Source: Homalodisca vitripennis
Lineage: Eukaryota > Arthropoda > Insecta > Hemiptera > Cicadellidae
NCBI RefSeq assembly: GCF_021130785.1
Contig: NW_025776814.1
Coordinates: 62,001-126,000 of the forward strand
Length of the DNA: 64,000 nt
Direction of reading: 5' to 3'
Shown: piece by piece, positions 12,589 through 25,237 of the stretch
Layout: the number at the start of each line of letters is the position of its first letter
How positions within the stretch are numbered: position 1 is the first letter of the stretch
Notes under the pieces: generated by a model
Seen by the model: only the letters and a program-made list of their open reading frames with translations
Database searches by the model: none
Told to the model about the DNA's origin: nothing
Translations under genes and position numbers: made by a program

Positions 12589-12987
12589 CCAATCAAATAA
12601 TAGCATAAACGTTGACTGTATTACACTCTTTAACCTAAAATTTAACAAATCTGATTGTATGTTAGTTAAATGTTTTACCAGCTATACGCATTGTATAAAC
12701 TAATATTTAGGATTTAAATTCTCAATCAAATAATAGCATAAACGTTGACTGTATTACACTCTTTAACCTAAAATTTAACAAATCTGATTGTATGTTAGTT
12801 AAATGTTTACCAGCTATACGCATTGTATAAACTAATATTTAGGATTTAAATTCTCAATCAAATAATAGCATAAACGTTGACTGTATTACACTCTTTAACC
12901 TAAAATTTAACAAATCTGATTGTATGTTAGTTAAATGTTTACCAGCTATACGCATTGTATAAACTAATATTTAAGATTTAAATTCTC
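12589..12987. repeat. Tandem repeat, 3 copies of 132-133 bp
   Basis: Three head-to-tail copies begin with AATCAAATAATAGCATAAACG at 12591, 12724 and 12856, giving periods of 133 and 132 bp. The copies are almost identical: one extra T near 12675 in the first and a G/A change near 12974 in the last. No coding frame spans the unit. Such near-identity implies recent expansion or homogenisation. Confidence 0.9.
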
Positions 12988-12989
12988 AT

Positions 12990-15820
12990 ACCGTGGAAAG
13001 TCAGTTAATGAATTGATAAAAACAATGATGTATTTATGTCTTTAAAATAATCACGACTTTTAAGATTCTTTAAAGTAAGTTTAGTGATAAGTGATCATTA
13101 ATAACTCAATATTTTTACTCATTATTACCTTATCAATATTTAAGGTCATAAATAACATAGTCGTAAATGTCGTTTATGGATACAAATTATAAGTTTAAGG
13201 TTTAAGAAAGATACAAGTTATGAAAATAACTGAGCCTCAAACAAAATACTTTAACATCTTTGCTTCAAGTTTGGAAACAGCTTTAAAAAACGTAGTTATC
13301 CTTCTACTGAATGCACTTTTGGCAAAGTACATAACACAGCTTACCTTAGAATAGTCTTAGAGTAGTTATTTATATTGTGGTCGTAAATACACCAGTAGTA
13401 ATTCTACTTTTCAACTTACAAGTCGTGCATTTACTCTGGACAGTGCAAACTTCAAAAGATGTTTTATAGCAGGCTAGAAATTAAAAGTACACCACGCGAT
13501 GTCTAACGGATCACTGAGGTTGCATGCAAGATTTCAAGTTTATAAATTTCGTTCTGATGGTTAGGCTACATGTATTACTATGTGATGGTGTGTGTTAAAA
13601 TGTCACATGTTTGTACTCGTGTTGTTTTTAAAGTGTTTTACTATGGAGTTTTGTCGTAAACATCGATTTAAAAAATGTTCGATATTGCTAAACGAAATCT
13701 CATGGAGTGACATGCACCTTCATGGAACTCGATTTTAACCCATGGAAATGAAGATTTCCGCTCTATAAATAAGTTAGTTGCTAACATACCAAACAGAGGA
13801 CAAACAGACAGAAATTGCTTGTTTCCAGTGACTCTAGTAGCACAGTGCAATATGTCTGATGGTGATTACAGTTAATTTTTATATTTTCCATATGTGTTGT
13901 AAGAAACCACAAATTTAATAGACACACTCCTAAATTTCATACAGCTCTATTAGTTATGGTGTTTTAGTTTAACCTGCAAATTACCTACAGCATGAAAATG
14001 TTGATAAGTAACAAAGTACTTATTTTCTTGAGTAACTTTCAGTATAACTAAAATTATAGTTGCTTTATAAACTACAATTTATTTCCTCCTGTACCGATTT
14101 TCATCACTCTTCACTTTTATAGAGACGGTATTCCTCACGAAAGAAGCGAGGAAACCAAACCGTTCGTAAAAACTTATTATAAAATATCATTAAGAAAAAA
14201 CATATAATTCACTTCTTTCATTTTTATTATGAATAATGTAAGATTTGTATGTATTGTGTCAGTATTAACTTATAATAATATGTATTGTAACATATTAACT
14301 TGTATTAACTATAATTGCAAGAAAAGTATGAACTCGCCTTGTATAACGTATCTAATATGTTTTTTATGAACTACGAGTAAATAAATTCTTTCTATATTAG
14401 GGTTCAATAAATTAAGCGATTTACGCACATTTACAAATAACTTGTAAATGTGTATGCGAGTATTGGAGCACTTCTATTCAAATAAAGTACTTTTTGTCTT
14501 TCCATACATGTATTTTGCTCCCTTGATAGCGACCAAGAAAATGTTAGCATACTTTAAGTTTGAGATTTCTACTTCAATCAGAAATATAAACTTCCGATGG
14601 AGTGGAAAAACTAAACTTCCGGTTGCCTTAATATTCAATTTGGCATATTGCTCGTACTGGCCACCTCATAACTGAGTCCTATGTTGAATTTCCAATAACT
14701 TGTGTATGAAAATTGAATTAAAATGTCACTAAGTACATTGTATATCTCCTTTAGTTTTGTCCTTATAAAACCTAAAATTATTTTATATAAACGTTAAGGC
14801 GTTAGACAAACCTGAGTTATAATTTAGCATTCCTTTTATTTGCAACGGTGTCAACAGAACGAAATGGGTAAGTAAACATGTATATAAATTCCTACACAGA
14901 ATAACATCAGACTAGAGCGTAAAGTCTATAGAGTTACTCGTATCCATCTTTTCAACATTCAATAATGCAAATGGAACATCATAGATGCGTCCATAAAAAT
15001 AAAGTATGCAAACTGAAAATAGCGGACCATTGTGAACTTTTACAGACAACTATTGTCTCCCTGACTATAGAAAGGATAAACAACCGTTGTATGTCCAGAC
15101 TGGCCGCCTGGTGAGCTATTATAATAAATAAGTCATAACTTCTGTTTGACTTAACAGAGTTCGGTTTGAGAAAATGTGGTATTAATAAATCCTTCCCTAG
15201 AATCCAATGATCGATTTGTGGCACCATCATTGATACAGACTTTTTTACAGGTTGCATGTTTGGCAATTTGTAATCTTCTTTTTTAAGTTAAAATTTTTTA
15301 AAGTTATTTTTTTATATAGGTATCTCTTACTATACTTTGACAATTGGAGAGAACTTTTGTGAATACTACTTTTTTGTTAGAATATATCACTTGTTTTATT
15401 TTGCAGCTGAATTCCTCTATTGCTGATATCTGTATCAGGACGTTTATGTTGCCTAATGTGTTAATTAAATAGTGTAATCTTTTAACTTGTAAGTTAGTAT
15501 CCGCAACGTAAAATACAGCCACAGGAACAAGGAATTTCATAGACTCCGGTCCTTAGTTGCTTGGAACCATTTTTTAAATTTTGAGCGAACTAAATATTAT
15601 ATTATTTAATACTGAATCTCCTTAATATCCTCCATATTTCATCACTCATTCCTTAGATGCAAGAAAGGTTATTAACTGCAACAAATAAATGCCATACATC
15701 TTAACATTTGGTTTACAGAAATATTTGAAAAGTGTAATTTTATAAGAGCAGTATGATTTGGCGAGATGTGAACCGGAAAACCTTCATATTAGCTATATAC
15801 AGGCATATTAACTAAGATCT
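12990..15820. other. AT-rich spacer, nothing recognised
   Basis: Short unsupported open frames only (13668-13850 minus, 14448-14675 plus, 14979-15266 minus, 15304-15540 minus). None has a recognisable motif, splice context or counterpart elsewhere in the window. Confidence 0.45.
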
Positions 15821-15828
15821 AAGTAGGT

Positions 15829-15848
15829 TATATATATATATATATACA

Positions 15849-15914
<66 letters not shown>
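15829..15914. repeat. TA microsatellite
   Basis: A long TA dinucleotide run of about 85 bp interrupted once by CATTTATTTATT (15846-15858). Potential cruciform and likely length-variable. Confidence 0.9.
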
Positions 15915-15919
<5 letters not shown>

Positions 15920-18900
15920 AGCTGATTTCAATAGAATTACCTATGGCCAGATTGTCAAATCATAAAAAAACCTTTACATTCACCTAGCAGACAAAAGAGA
16001 AACCTTAGTCTTAGTGTTAGCCTACTGAGTCATATGCTTCAATGACTCTCAGCCAAATTACATAGGATATGCACCATAACATAACTCAATCGTATATATG
16101 TACAAAGTGTATAGCCCACAGATAAAACCTTTTTAAGATATCTTGCCACATGATACATATTTTTTTTTCATTTCAGTTAGGTTTCATAGCAGTGTTCAAA
16201 CAATAAAAGTTCCGGTGAGCTAGGGAAGGTACTACAACACATGAGTGCACTGATATAAAATATTGTCACTCAGAAAAATATTTTCACACAGAATAAAAAT
16301 GTCAAGTATTAAAATCTCATATCTCTCAGCTTCTTTACATATTTATTGATTCCGCTATTTTCTCCTTGCCACCATGTTTTTTTTTATAAGACCAATGAAA
16401 AAATATTCGTAAACTCTTAAGCAAATCCTTTAGTGTGATATGGACCATTCAAAGCAATGTTGCTTATATATGTATCATATTGCAAAATCGCAAGTAAATA
16501 GGTCAGTTTGTTTTCGTGATATTATGAAGACTGGCAGACATATAGACAGTGGAATAGAAAAGAATGTTTCCAATCCCTCAAATAATAGGCTTCGCTGATG
16601 CTCAACCAACAATGTCTAGGATTAATCTATTTGTATGCAGATCTTCATATGATGCGCTAAGATTAATGGTTTGAAAGATGCATTAAATATCTATTCTATA
16701 ATAAGGATATTAAGCCGAAAGACTAGTAGTCCGCCCTTTGACGCAAGGTCGTTTGTTTTATCAGACCTTCAATCGACAGGTCTGATTATTAACTAATGAA
16801 GACTTAATCTATCACCTTTAAGTATCTTGGATACATTAAACAAGTTTTTAACATCCTAGAACGAGGATTTTAGGCCAAGATAAATTACGTTTTTGCTTGT
16901 GTAATCTGTTTAATTCCACAATTTATATTATGAGTAACTATTGTTACGGCTCTTAAGAGCCACAAAGGGCTTTCAATAAAAAAAATCCGCTGTAGGACTC
17001 TCTTGTAGTAAAACAGTACGTATTATTCAAGTAACTACAAATTCGTATGTACAGGTCGTAAACGCCATGATCTCACAAAATGCTTGTCCTTAATAATTTT
17101 TTTTTCAAAACGCACAATTTTAGTTATTTGGTCAATTTTGATCAAGTTAAAGTTCATTCGTGATCAAAATGAAACGTTTCATTTTAATTTTGTATAATTT
17201 TTCATATCAAAATTTATAAAGAACATGTTGTGTAGAAAAAAAAGTAATTTTATACATTTCAAAAACTCTTCTATCTAGTAGCATATCTATAAATAGTAGT
17301 GTTTTAGAAAAAACCCATTATTTAGACTTTATCATCGAAGATCTAGACTTACTAAAACCATACTATAATGTGGAAATGGAGAGTACAACTCCTTGCATAT
17401 AACTAAACTGTTTCCACAGAAAGAATGAATATGCCTTTCACTTTTGTAATAGTTATTTATTTTTTAATAACAAAAGAATGTAATAGTTAACAAGACAATT
17501 AACAAAATGATTAATTAAATTATTAATGTATCTAGAAATATTTTTATCTTATGACCCACCTGTACCATCTAGCTCGTTTATCATAGTTCATATTTGTTTA
17601 TAGTAGGTTCTATACGACACTTGAGAATCATCTTAAAAATATAGCTTCATTAATATTGTAAGATATTTAGCATAAATTCGATAAACATCTGCTATATAAC
17701 ATTGAAATATAGCAACATCACATGACATAACAATTTTGTATCTCAGAAGTTTCGTTCACCAATCAAAATACTCATTATGATATTTTAATACTGTTTACAC
17801 TAATAACTAATTATTTTTATTGCAATTTTACCCAATGTTTGTGAAACTTAAATGTAACAGAATGTTTCTAGATATGTATTATTTTGAGTAATCAATAACA
17901 CTAATATGAGATCATTCATCTAATCTACTTTTCAGGTGGGCAACAAAGATAACACTGAAATTGAATATAAAATTATTCGAACTGTTGAAATAAACCAAGA
18001 AAAATAAAAAAAATTTCGATGAACAACTTTTATAAAACTTTAACATAATGAAACTAACACTGATAAACATGAACCGAACCGAATAAAACAGATCGCAATT
18101 GTATACATTCGTTGTAAAAACTACTGTAAATTAATTGACAATCAGAACCAAGATACCACAAACCAGCTAAAGAAAGTGGGCTTTTTGTAATGTACACTAA
18201 TTCTAATACATTCTAATCTATGTTCTGAAAACCACAATGGCACCTTATTTTCATTTAAACACTATTTATTTTCATTTGTTTAGGTTTCTTTTCAATTTCT
18301 CTAACTGTATATGTTACGCAGTTTTGAGTTGATACGAACATTATCTTACACTACGTTATATGATCTATGTAATTAATAAGTATTCGTATATTTACTTCTT
18401 AGGGCTTATGTGTGGGCGCAGTGGGATAGCGGTTGTCATAATATGAAATCGTTAATTTGGAAATTTACAAAATTTATTATTTACGGTAAGTCATTATTTA
18501 TGGCAATGGAAGAAATTACAAGATTGCTCCTAAGTTTATTTGTTTGATAATCATACCATAAAATACGGTTCAAAATAAATTTTCATTGCAATATAATATT
18601 TCGGATATTTTTCTAAATACGTATGCAGGCCTGTTATTGGTCGTTTATAAAACTTTCAATTTATTAGAGTTATTTCATAACTTTAATGTCCCGAACTCAA
18701 CGGTTAGCTCTTTTACGTCGCAAATCCATTAAATATATTGATTTTGATGTTAGGCCATCAAGTAAATAATGAATTACACTTATTCCATTAAGAGATATGT
18801 ATTTTCTTTTGTGCACTTCTTGCCACCCATTACTTGGTCTAATATTGAATAGCAGTTTTAGTCCAGTAAGAGTTTCACACTAATCACTTACAGAAGCTGT

Positions 18901-18955
18901 GAACCTAGTAGAGTGTTTTAGGGCTTTCGCGAAGTCTGCTAAAAATATTTTACAA
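15920..18955. other. AT-rich spacer with one dispersed-repeat match
   Basis: No gene found. 17480-17690 aligns with 5455-5640 (see that entry). The last part (about 18800-18957) is the presumed upstream region of receptor locus A, in which I could not identify promoter elements. Confidence 0.45.
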
Positions 18956-18957
18956 AA

Positions 18958-21692
18958 ATGAAAAGTTTTCCTGTTAACATACTTAGGTTTTGCCGAATAT
19001 TCGGATGTCTCCCAGTGGAAATACACTTCTGAGACCGGAGAAATCAAAGCATTAAACATTTTCTTATACAGGACTCCTGTGGAGCTCAACCTTACTCGTA
19101 CTGCAGATATTGCTCTCCATCACCGCTCTATACATCTACTTCATGTTCAGACTGAACTATCAGTCACCGTATCGATTTTGTACGATCACTGAAATTGTAA
19201 TATCAGTCTCTCTGCAAGTCGTGGCTGCTGTTCTTCAGCTCTGCCTGGAAGTACCAAAAACTCGTCAGCATATTTGACACTCTGGAAAAAGTCTACCAAG
19301 ATTTCCAATTAACGTCAGAGATCAAGGCCACACTGAAGGTTTTGGGAATCTGCACTGTTGCAGTAACATTAGCCACCACCGCTGAGAAAATTTTCACTGT
19401 TATTCACGAATGGGTATCAGTCAAACGAACACTTCCATACGTGATGTCCTCAATCCCCATATTAACGTTGTATTACTCCCACGCTGCTTTTTTAGTCCAA
19501 TTCACACACGTAACCCAAACTATTGCAAAGTCCTTAAGAATGGTCAACGCCAAGAGCGAGTTAGAAATCACCAGTTGTGTCAATGTTGATGACACACATA
19601 CAACATGTAAGCGTAGTGAATGTCAGGTGTATTGTACACAGATTTTGAAATAATTAAAGACAAATGGGTACGTTAACTCTCTATGTGAGACTCACCATAG
19701 CTTCAAAATAACTTCAAATCGATTTATTATGAAATAGATGTTCTTTTGTTTATGTACTCTATAATACCTGTATGCAGATGTTAAAACTCGATGCATCCAT
19801 TAAAAAACCGTACATATGTAAGACGTTTCCTATTACAAAATGCTTAATACTTAACGAAATTGAATATTAAGAGTTACATTACAAATAATAATACAATTAC
19901 ACCACAACATACTATAAGGAGTAAACTTCTACAAATCTATTGTCACATTAGTTATATTAATGCCGTCGTTTAATATTAATAATATAATAATGTATACATG
20001 TACATAATGCCTACTGCAAACCCTTTTAGGCATTTCACTGTTTCAAAATTCTTAAATGATTAATGAATAATAAAACAATGGGTATTATACGTATACTATG
20101 AGAAATATTCATAAATTAAATGAACCTGACTGCTAAAAAAAAACCATAAAAATTAAATTCATTACAATATAATTCTATTTTGAAAACCAAAACGATGGTA
20201 TCAAACCCAAAATTGTAGGACTGACACTTCTTATGGAGAGTCCTCGACGAACAAGCAGATTTATTTTTTGTTACAGATTATTAATTTGTAATGTTTAGGC
20301 ACTACTAAAATCAAGGAACTGAGGACTCTGATGAACACCTACTGGATGCTGTGTGACGCAGTACAACAGGCTAATGACTTCTACTGCGATCAGCTGATGG
20401 CCGTTATGTTCTCTTTATTTCTTCACATCACTATCAAATCCTACTTCTTTTTCCTACACGTCAGAGCTGGTAAGGTGTTCATTGCGATTAATGAGGGAGC
20501 TTCGATCTTGATTCTAATCTGCTATATAGTTTTGTTACTAAACTCAAGCACTGACGTCACCAGCAAGGCAAGTTAGATATTAATATTTACTCTACAGTTT
20601 AGTTGGCTGAGAACACTCGGAATGTAATTCACAACCGTTTAAGCTGAAAATGCATGACCTAAAACTGCTTATTTCCAGGTCTATTTGGAATCCTAAGGGA
20701 TAAATACTTCTATCCTTGTCTTTTTAATGAATTTAATGTTTAATTATGTTATTTTCCACAACAAGATGCCAACTAGATTCAAATAATTAAGCGAATACAA
20801 TAAACTTGTGGTTCCTGACAAGTGTCTCTGATATCTAAATTATTTTAAATGTAAGTGTTCTTATAAGGTTCCACACTACAGTAGGCGTTTAAAGGTTCAA
20901 TAGACGATGGGCTAAAGATATAAGGATTCCTTTCTAGGCCCGTAAGTAACTTCATAAACGTAAGAAATATATCATAGCCTATTGATAATGCTTGATGATC
21001 CTATTCGAGGTCAGGAATCTTAAGACGGGTACATCTAGATGAGATCTGACGCTTGTATGAGGATGTTTATTAGTAGTCTATGGATTTTCAATCCTACGGG
21101 AGTGAAATATAATTGGTTTTAAAGATGTGTAAACATCTTCATTTCTCAAAGTGTGTTATTCTAGGCTGACGATACAGGACCAATGATTTGCAGGATGATC
21201 AACACCGGCCTGGACCCAAACCTGAGAAAATTGGTAATTTCACTTTTGACGCTTTTTTACTTACATTACTTATTGTCATGACCATACTGACCTTCATTCG
21301 GAAAGTTTTATACAAATTTTTTAAACAACATCTTAATGGAAAAACCTGTTTATACCTTTTATTGTTATTCCCATAAAGTTAAGATCGGTGTTTTCTGTTT
21401 CAGCTTGAGGGTTTTCTCCTGCAGTGGCGTCAACACAACGTAAGATTCTCTGCTTTTGGATGTTTCCAAATCCACAATGAAACACTCATAGTGGTTAGTA
21501 AATACTTTTTAGTAAAACTCTCGTAGTAATGTCTGTAGTAACAAATACTGAATATTATATAAATTTATTTTCTCCAACATAACGTTCTCCTATCCACAGT
21601 TGTAGCGTGTTCTGTCTGTACAGATGGCTGGAGCGGTGACAACTTACCTGGTGATCCTGATCCAGTTCCAGACTGAAGCATCATCCAACTAG
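18958..21692 (+). pseudogene. Gustatory receptor-like gene, locus A (exon 1 broken)
   Basis: A five-exon member of the receptor cluster: exon 1 18958-19606, exon 2 20299-20567, exon 3 21165-21233, exon 4 21404-21493, exon 5 21624-21692. Phases match the other copies (exon 1 ends after one base of a codon; later borders are phase 0). It begins MKSFP like locus C, but comparison with C and D shows a 1-base insertion near 19015, another near 19055 and a 5-base loss near 19230. Frames before and after therefore agree while the middle is shifted. Exons 2-5 are open and end with TYLVILIQF. Intron 2 has a GC donor (AAG|GCAAGT) instead of GT. Insect gustatory receptors of this type are seven-pass membrane proteins that probably act as ligand-gated cation channels. 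Most likely a pseudogene, unless the indels are sequencing errors. Confidence 0.8.
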
Positions 21693-22355
21693 AATAAAGA
21701 AGCGTATAATTTAGTACAAAAACACTCAATTTAAACGTAGACTTCTTTATAGCATACATTAATATGGTATAATTAGACGTTGTTTAATAAAAACCTCTGA
21801 TTCAGGGATTTGTGTTGCAAGGTTTTATGGTTAGATTAGGATTTAAATTGTAAGTTTGTGAAATATTAAAATGTATTATGAGCAAGGGCTGTTGTGAGAG
21901 GATTTAAATAGTAGGTTCGATTGGCAAAACTGTACACTCAAATGAACCAACACATATTTTTATTTATAGTAGCATCTCGTTATATTGATTTAATTCTTAA
22001 ATAACAATGGATATCATCAACAGACATATTGAACACAAAACTTTAATACCAATCATGAATTACTTTTAATATTCAGTTATTTATTACAAGTTATGTTTCA
22101 TTGATATTTTATAACATTTATTACTTAAACATCATAGTAAATTTTAAAGTGTTTCAATAAATATGTATTCATGAACAAAACGTGAGAAAACTTTCTTTTA
22201 AAATATCTAAACATTTACATAAATTTACATGATTAAAACAAATGAGTGACTTTTCCAAATTAAGCACATTTACATAAAATATATAGATTATGAAAATATG
22301 ATTTCAATATCAAACTATTAATTTGCTTTCTACACACACAAATGAGTTTCTTTTA
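21693..22355. other. 3' flank of receptor locus A, AT-rich
   Basis: No gene. It begins with the putative 3' UTR of locus A, which is partly similar to the 3' flanks of the other receptor loci (TTAGAACTTAG-like and CTCTGATTCA-type words), then becomes plain AT-rich DNA. Confidence 0.4.
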
Positions 22356-22359
22356 GTCA

Positions 22360-23650
22360 GATGCTAATTATCTGTAACAGGAATAACACTGTCTCACGAG
22401 GCTCACAATTGGAAGGATGGGGTAGTTCTAGAAATGTGCTTATCAGATGTTCCCTTCTTTCTAAACCTTAGTAACTAAACCGAGGATCTAACATATACCT
22501 CATAATCCGTAACTTTTGTGAAATTTATAAGAAGAACCACATATTATGTCAATATTATCGAATCAAATTAAATCTTTTTTATTGCAGCAACAATGTTTAC
22601 ATTGTATGGCAAACGTCATGTACTATTATCATTTCTGACATTCATACAAAAAAACACACTCACACATACAATTTACTCTAATTGAACGGTCAACCAGTCG
22701 AATGCAAAAAACTCACGTGCTTTATAGAATGCATTTGACACCAAGAAGCGTTTAAGGCGAGTCTTTAATTAAGGCCTTAGGCTTTGGAGCATCTTTATCT
22801 GAAGTCTGTCGAGGAAATGATCATCCGCCCGCAAGGGCAGGTGTTCATAAACCACAGTTCTGTGTCTCATATTTTGGTATGTTGCTCTCACACGTGTCTC
22901 ATACATGTATATGTTTCGGCCTTTGGTCAAGGCACATTTACTCATAATAAAAGTTGTTTACAACGGTAGATTCAACAGCTGAAATTTCTTGAAATCTTCC
23001 CTGCACGACTCTCTAAATTTTATTGTGTCGATTATTCGAATTGTTTTTTTTTTTTTTTTTTTAGTGTGAACACTCTTTGAAACTGTGTCCCCAAAGGACC
23101 ACTCCGTAAGCCAGATGGGGATAAATTAGTCCATAATACGCCTTAATCGGTACCTGAATCGGGCAGTATTTGGCTAAAGATCTCAGAACAAAAAGTACTG
23201 AGCAGACTTTGGCACAAACATAGTCAATATGCTCTTTCAAAGTCAGCCCTCAATCAAGGTGTATTCCTAGGAAATTTGGAAAGAAATTTCATTACGTAAA
23301 TTAAAACAAACTGCCCTAACATGGTCAGATAAACGGTTTCCGCTTATTTCACTCTTTTTATCTACTCTTTATAATAGTGGAACAGAAAGAGTGGTATTTA
23401 TAACAAGGACCACGCTAAAACTCTGTCACAAACATTATAAGTTTATAACAAGCTATCATCTATCTGTCATATTGCGTGTGTGCACGCTCTCCTTTCATTT
23501 CTTTGTTGTCTTACACAAATTAGAAACATTCTGCCTTCCCATTGAAGGAGCCAGTTATATCCGTCTTCCCATCCGCAAGGTACCCTATCTTGGAACAATG
23601 AGATCACAGGGATTTTGGATAGAAATTGGCCAACTTGTTCACCATTTCGT
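22360..23650 (-). repeat. Old LINE-like repeat, split by a nested insertion
   Basis: Outer parts 22360-22540 and 23414-23650 align with 30420-30520 plus 31100-31420. Shared words include CACTGTCTCA(C/T)G, AAATTTA(T/C)AA-AAGAAC, TATAACAAGCT, ATACTCTGCCTTCCCA-type and TTTTGGATAGA. A third partial copy lies at 29440-29560. The partner at 30.2-30.5 kb contains a reverse transcriptase motif on the minus strand, so the family is probably a LINE in minus orientation. The centre of this copy is interrupted by another element (22541-23395). Confidence 0.55.
22541..23395 (-). mobile_element. 5'-truncated CR1/Jockey-type LINE with 18-bp target duplication
   Basis: On the minus strand this reads as the C-terminal end of a LINE ORF2. 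It has FLGIHLD, a stop, then GLTLKEHIDYVCAK and YYGLIYPHLAYGVVLWG (about 23280-23090). A poly-A run follows, then FRESCREDFKKFQLLNLPLL and a basic region to about 22700. The 3' end is GCAATAAAAAAGATTTAATTTGATTCG, which resembles the tail at 52885-52915. It is flanked by near-identical direct repeats ATTTATAAGAAGAACCAC (22523-22540) and ATTTATAACAAGGACCAC (23396-23413). These mark a target-site duplication and define the insertion at about 855 bp. Several stops and frame changes show it is dead. Truncated at the 5' side, as is usual for LINE copies. Confidence 0.75.
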
Positions 23651-25178
23651 TCCAATGTAGCGTCCGTTTATAGTCACAACTCTGTTACGTATAAAGCTAG
23701 AGAAAAACAAAAAATATTTAGAAATCTTATCAGGAAGTAATTTAAAACCTCTATAAAAAATATAAAGAAATTCTGTTTGAATTTACAATAAAAATGTTTG
23801 CGTTTAGAGCAATAGAAATCTTGAATTGAATAACAACAGATTTTCAGATATATGTTATAACGTAAGGAAAACCATAATTTAACAGACCAACTTATGCATA
23901 TAACAAGCTATCATTTGTGTAGTTTGTTAAAAAGTAACATTAGTCAAATACAAAAGAAAAAATATAATTTTCCTTTATGTGTTGACGATACTTATAACAG
24001 AAAAAACATTATTCAAGTTTTTTTTAACACATTATCTCAGAAATTCTTAAAAACCCGCAAAATACTATTTATTCTATATTTTGGTTCAATTTTATTACAT
24101 ATTATTTTTAATAGTCATTGTGTTGGTAGGAAAGATGGAAGTTTACCGGAATATAATATAAACCTTTGGAATATATACCGTTTACATCGGTATGAAATTA
24201 CCATCAAGTAAGAGAACACCTCCGTCACTCCTAATTGATTGATAGACGGAGTTGAGTGAATGAACGCGATGACGGAGAAAAAGTTAAATGATGGATGTAG
24301 AGAGACTCGGCAGCACACCTTGGCTCGAAGACTAATTTACTGTTGACGTTCCCCGACTTATCATTTTTTCTGAGCAGTTGGAGACCTGGCGTAATTCTGT
24401 GTGAAATTGTAAGATTGATTTGCTTTGTCAAATTTTACCATTCACTGTTTGTTGGAAGATTGAGTTATTGTTTCCTAGAAATGAATAACAACTGTGTCGA
24501 AAGAAAGGCTAATTTTGGTTACATTTCATTATGCTCGTATTTTTCCGAATATTGAATTTAAATTTCTTGAAACTCGTATGTTCCAATTCTTGAATACGAA
24601 TTTCAACTTCATGGATTCTTAACTGCACAGTCCCAACATGTGTACCTGTTTAATGACTTACATTGTTTGTTAACATTTTAAAATATCACTTTTTATAGAT
24701 ATCTCAACTGACACTAAACATGAGAAGATTACAAGCTGAGAGTCGTTAGAAATATTTGTGCTCTGTAGACTAATTACTAAGATCGAAAAATTAACACAGC
24801 CGAGATTGAAAGTTTACTCCAAACTAATAAGAGAAGATATGATTCACAGACAACCTTTAATCTGTATTATTGTTAATACATAATTCATTGATAATACTAT
24901 GCATATGGTAAGTCTGGATTACACCGTAGTGTGCGTCCCGACGTATTGCGATGAACATATATTTAATATGGTTCTTGGTTATTCTGTTTATTTCGTTAAT
25001 GAAGAACAAATAATGACATACAATTGAAACCAATATACGTGTCAGCATGGGAGATCTGTTCGTCGGCAACGCCCCATTGATAAAAAGGGAATCGGCGTAA
25101 CTATTTTTCTGTTTTATGCAATTTTTATTTAATTGAATCTTCATTTAACGGTAACTTGATACTTTTAAGAACTGGAAT

Positions 25179-25231
<53 letters not shown>
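25179..25231. repeat. (CA)n(TA)n microsatellite
   Basis: A run of about 11 CA units followed by about 15 TA units. The open frame over it (minus strand, 61 codons) is a low-complexity artefact. Confidence 0.9.

Positions 25232-25237
<6 letters not shown>

Noticed and set aside
18880..19089. 69-codon minus-strand gene
   Set aside because: Opposite to exon 1 of receptor locus A; shadow frame.
23391..23660. 89-codon plus-strand gene
   Set aside because: It overlaps a dispersed repeat whose other copy (31.2-31.4 kb) does not keep this frame.
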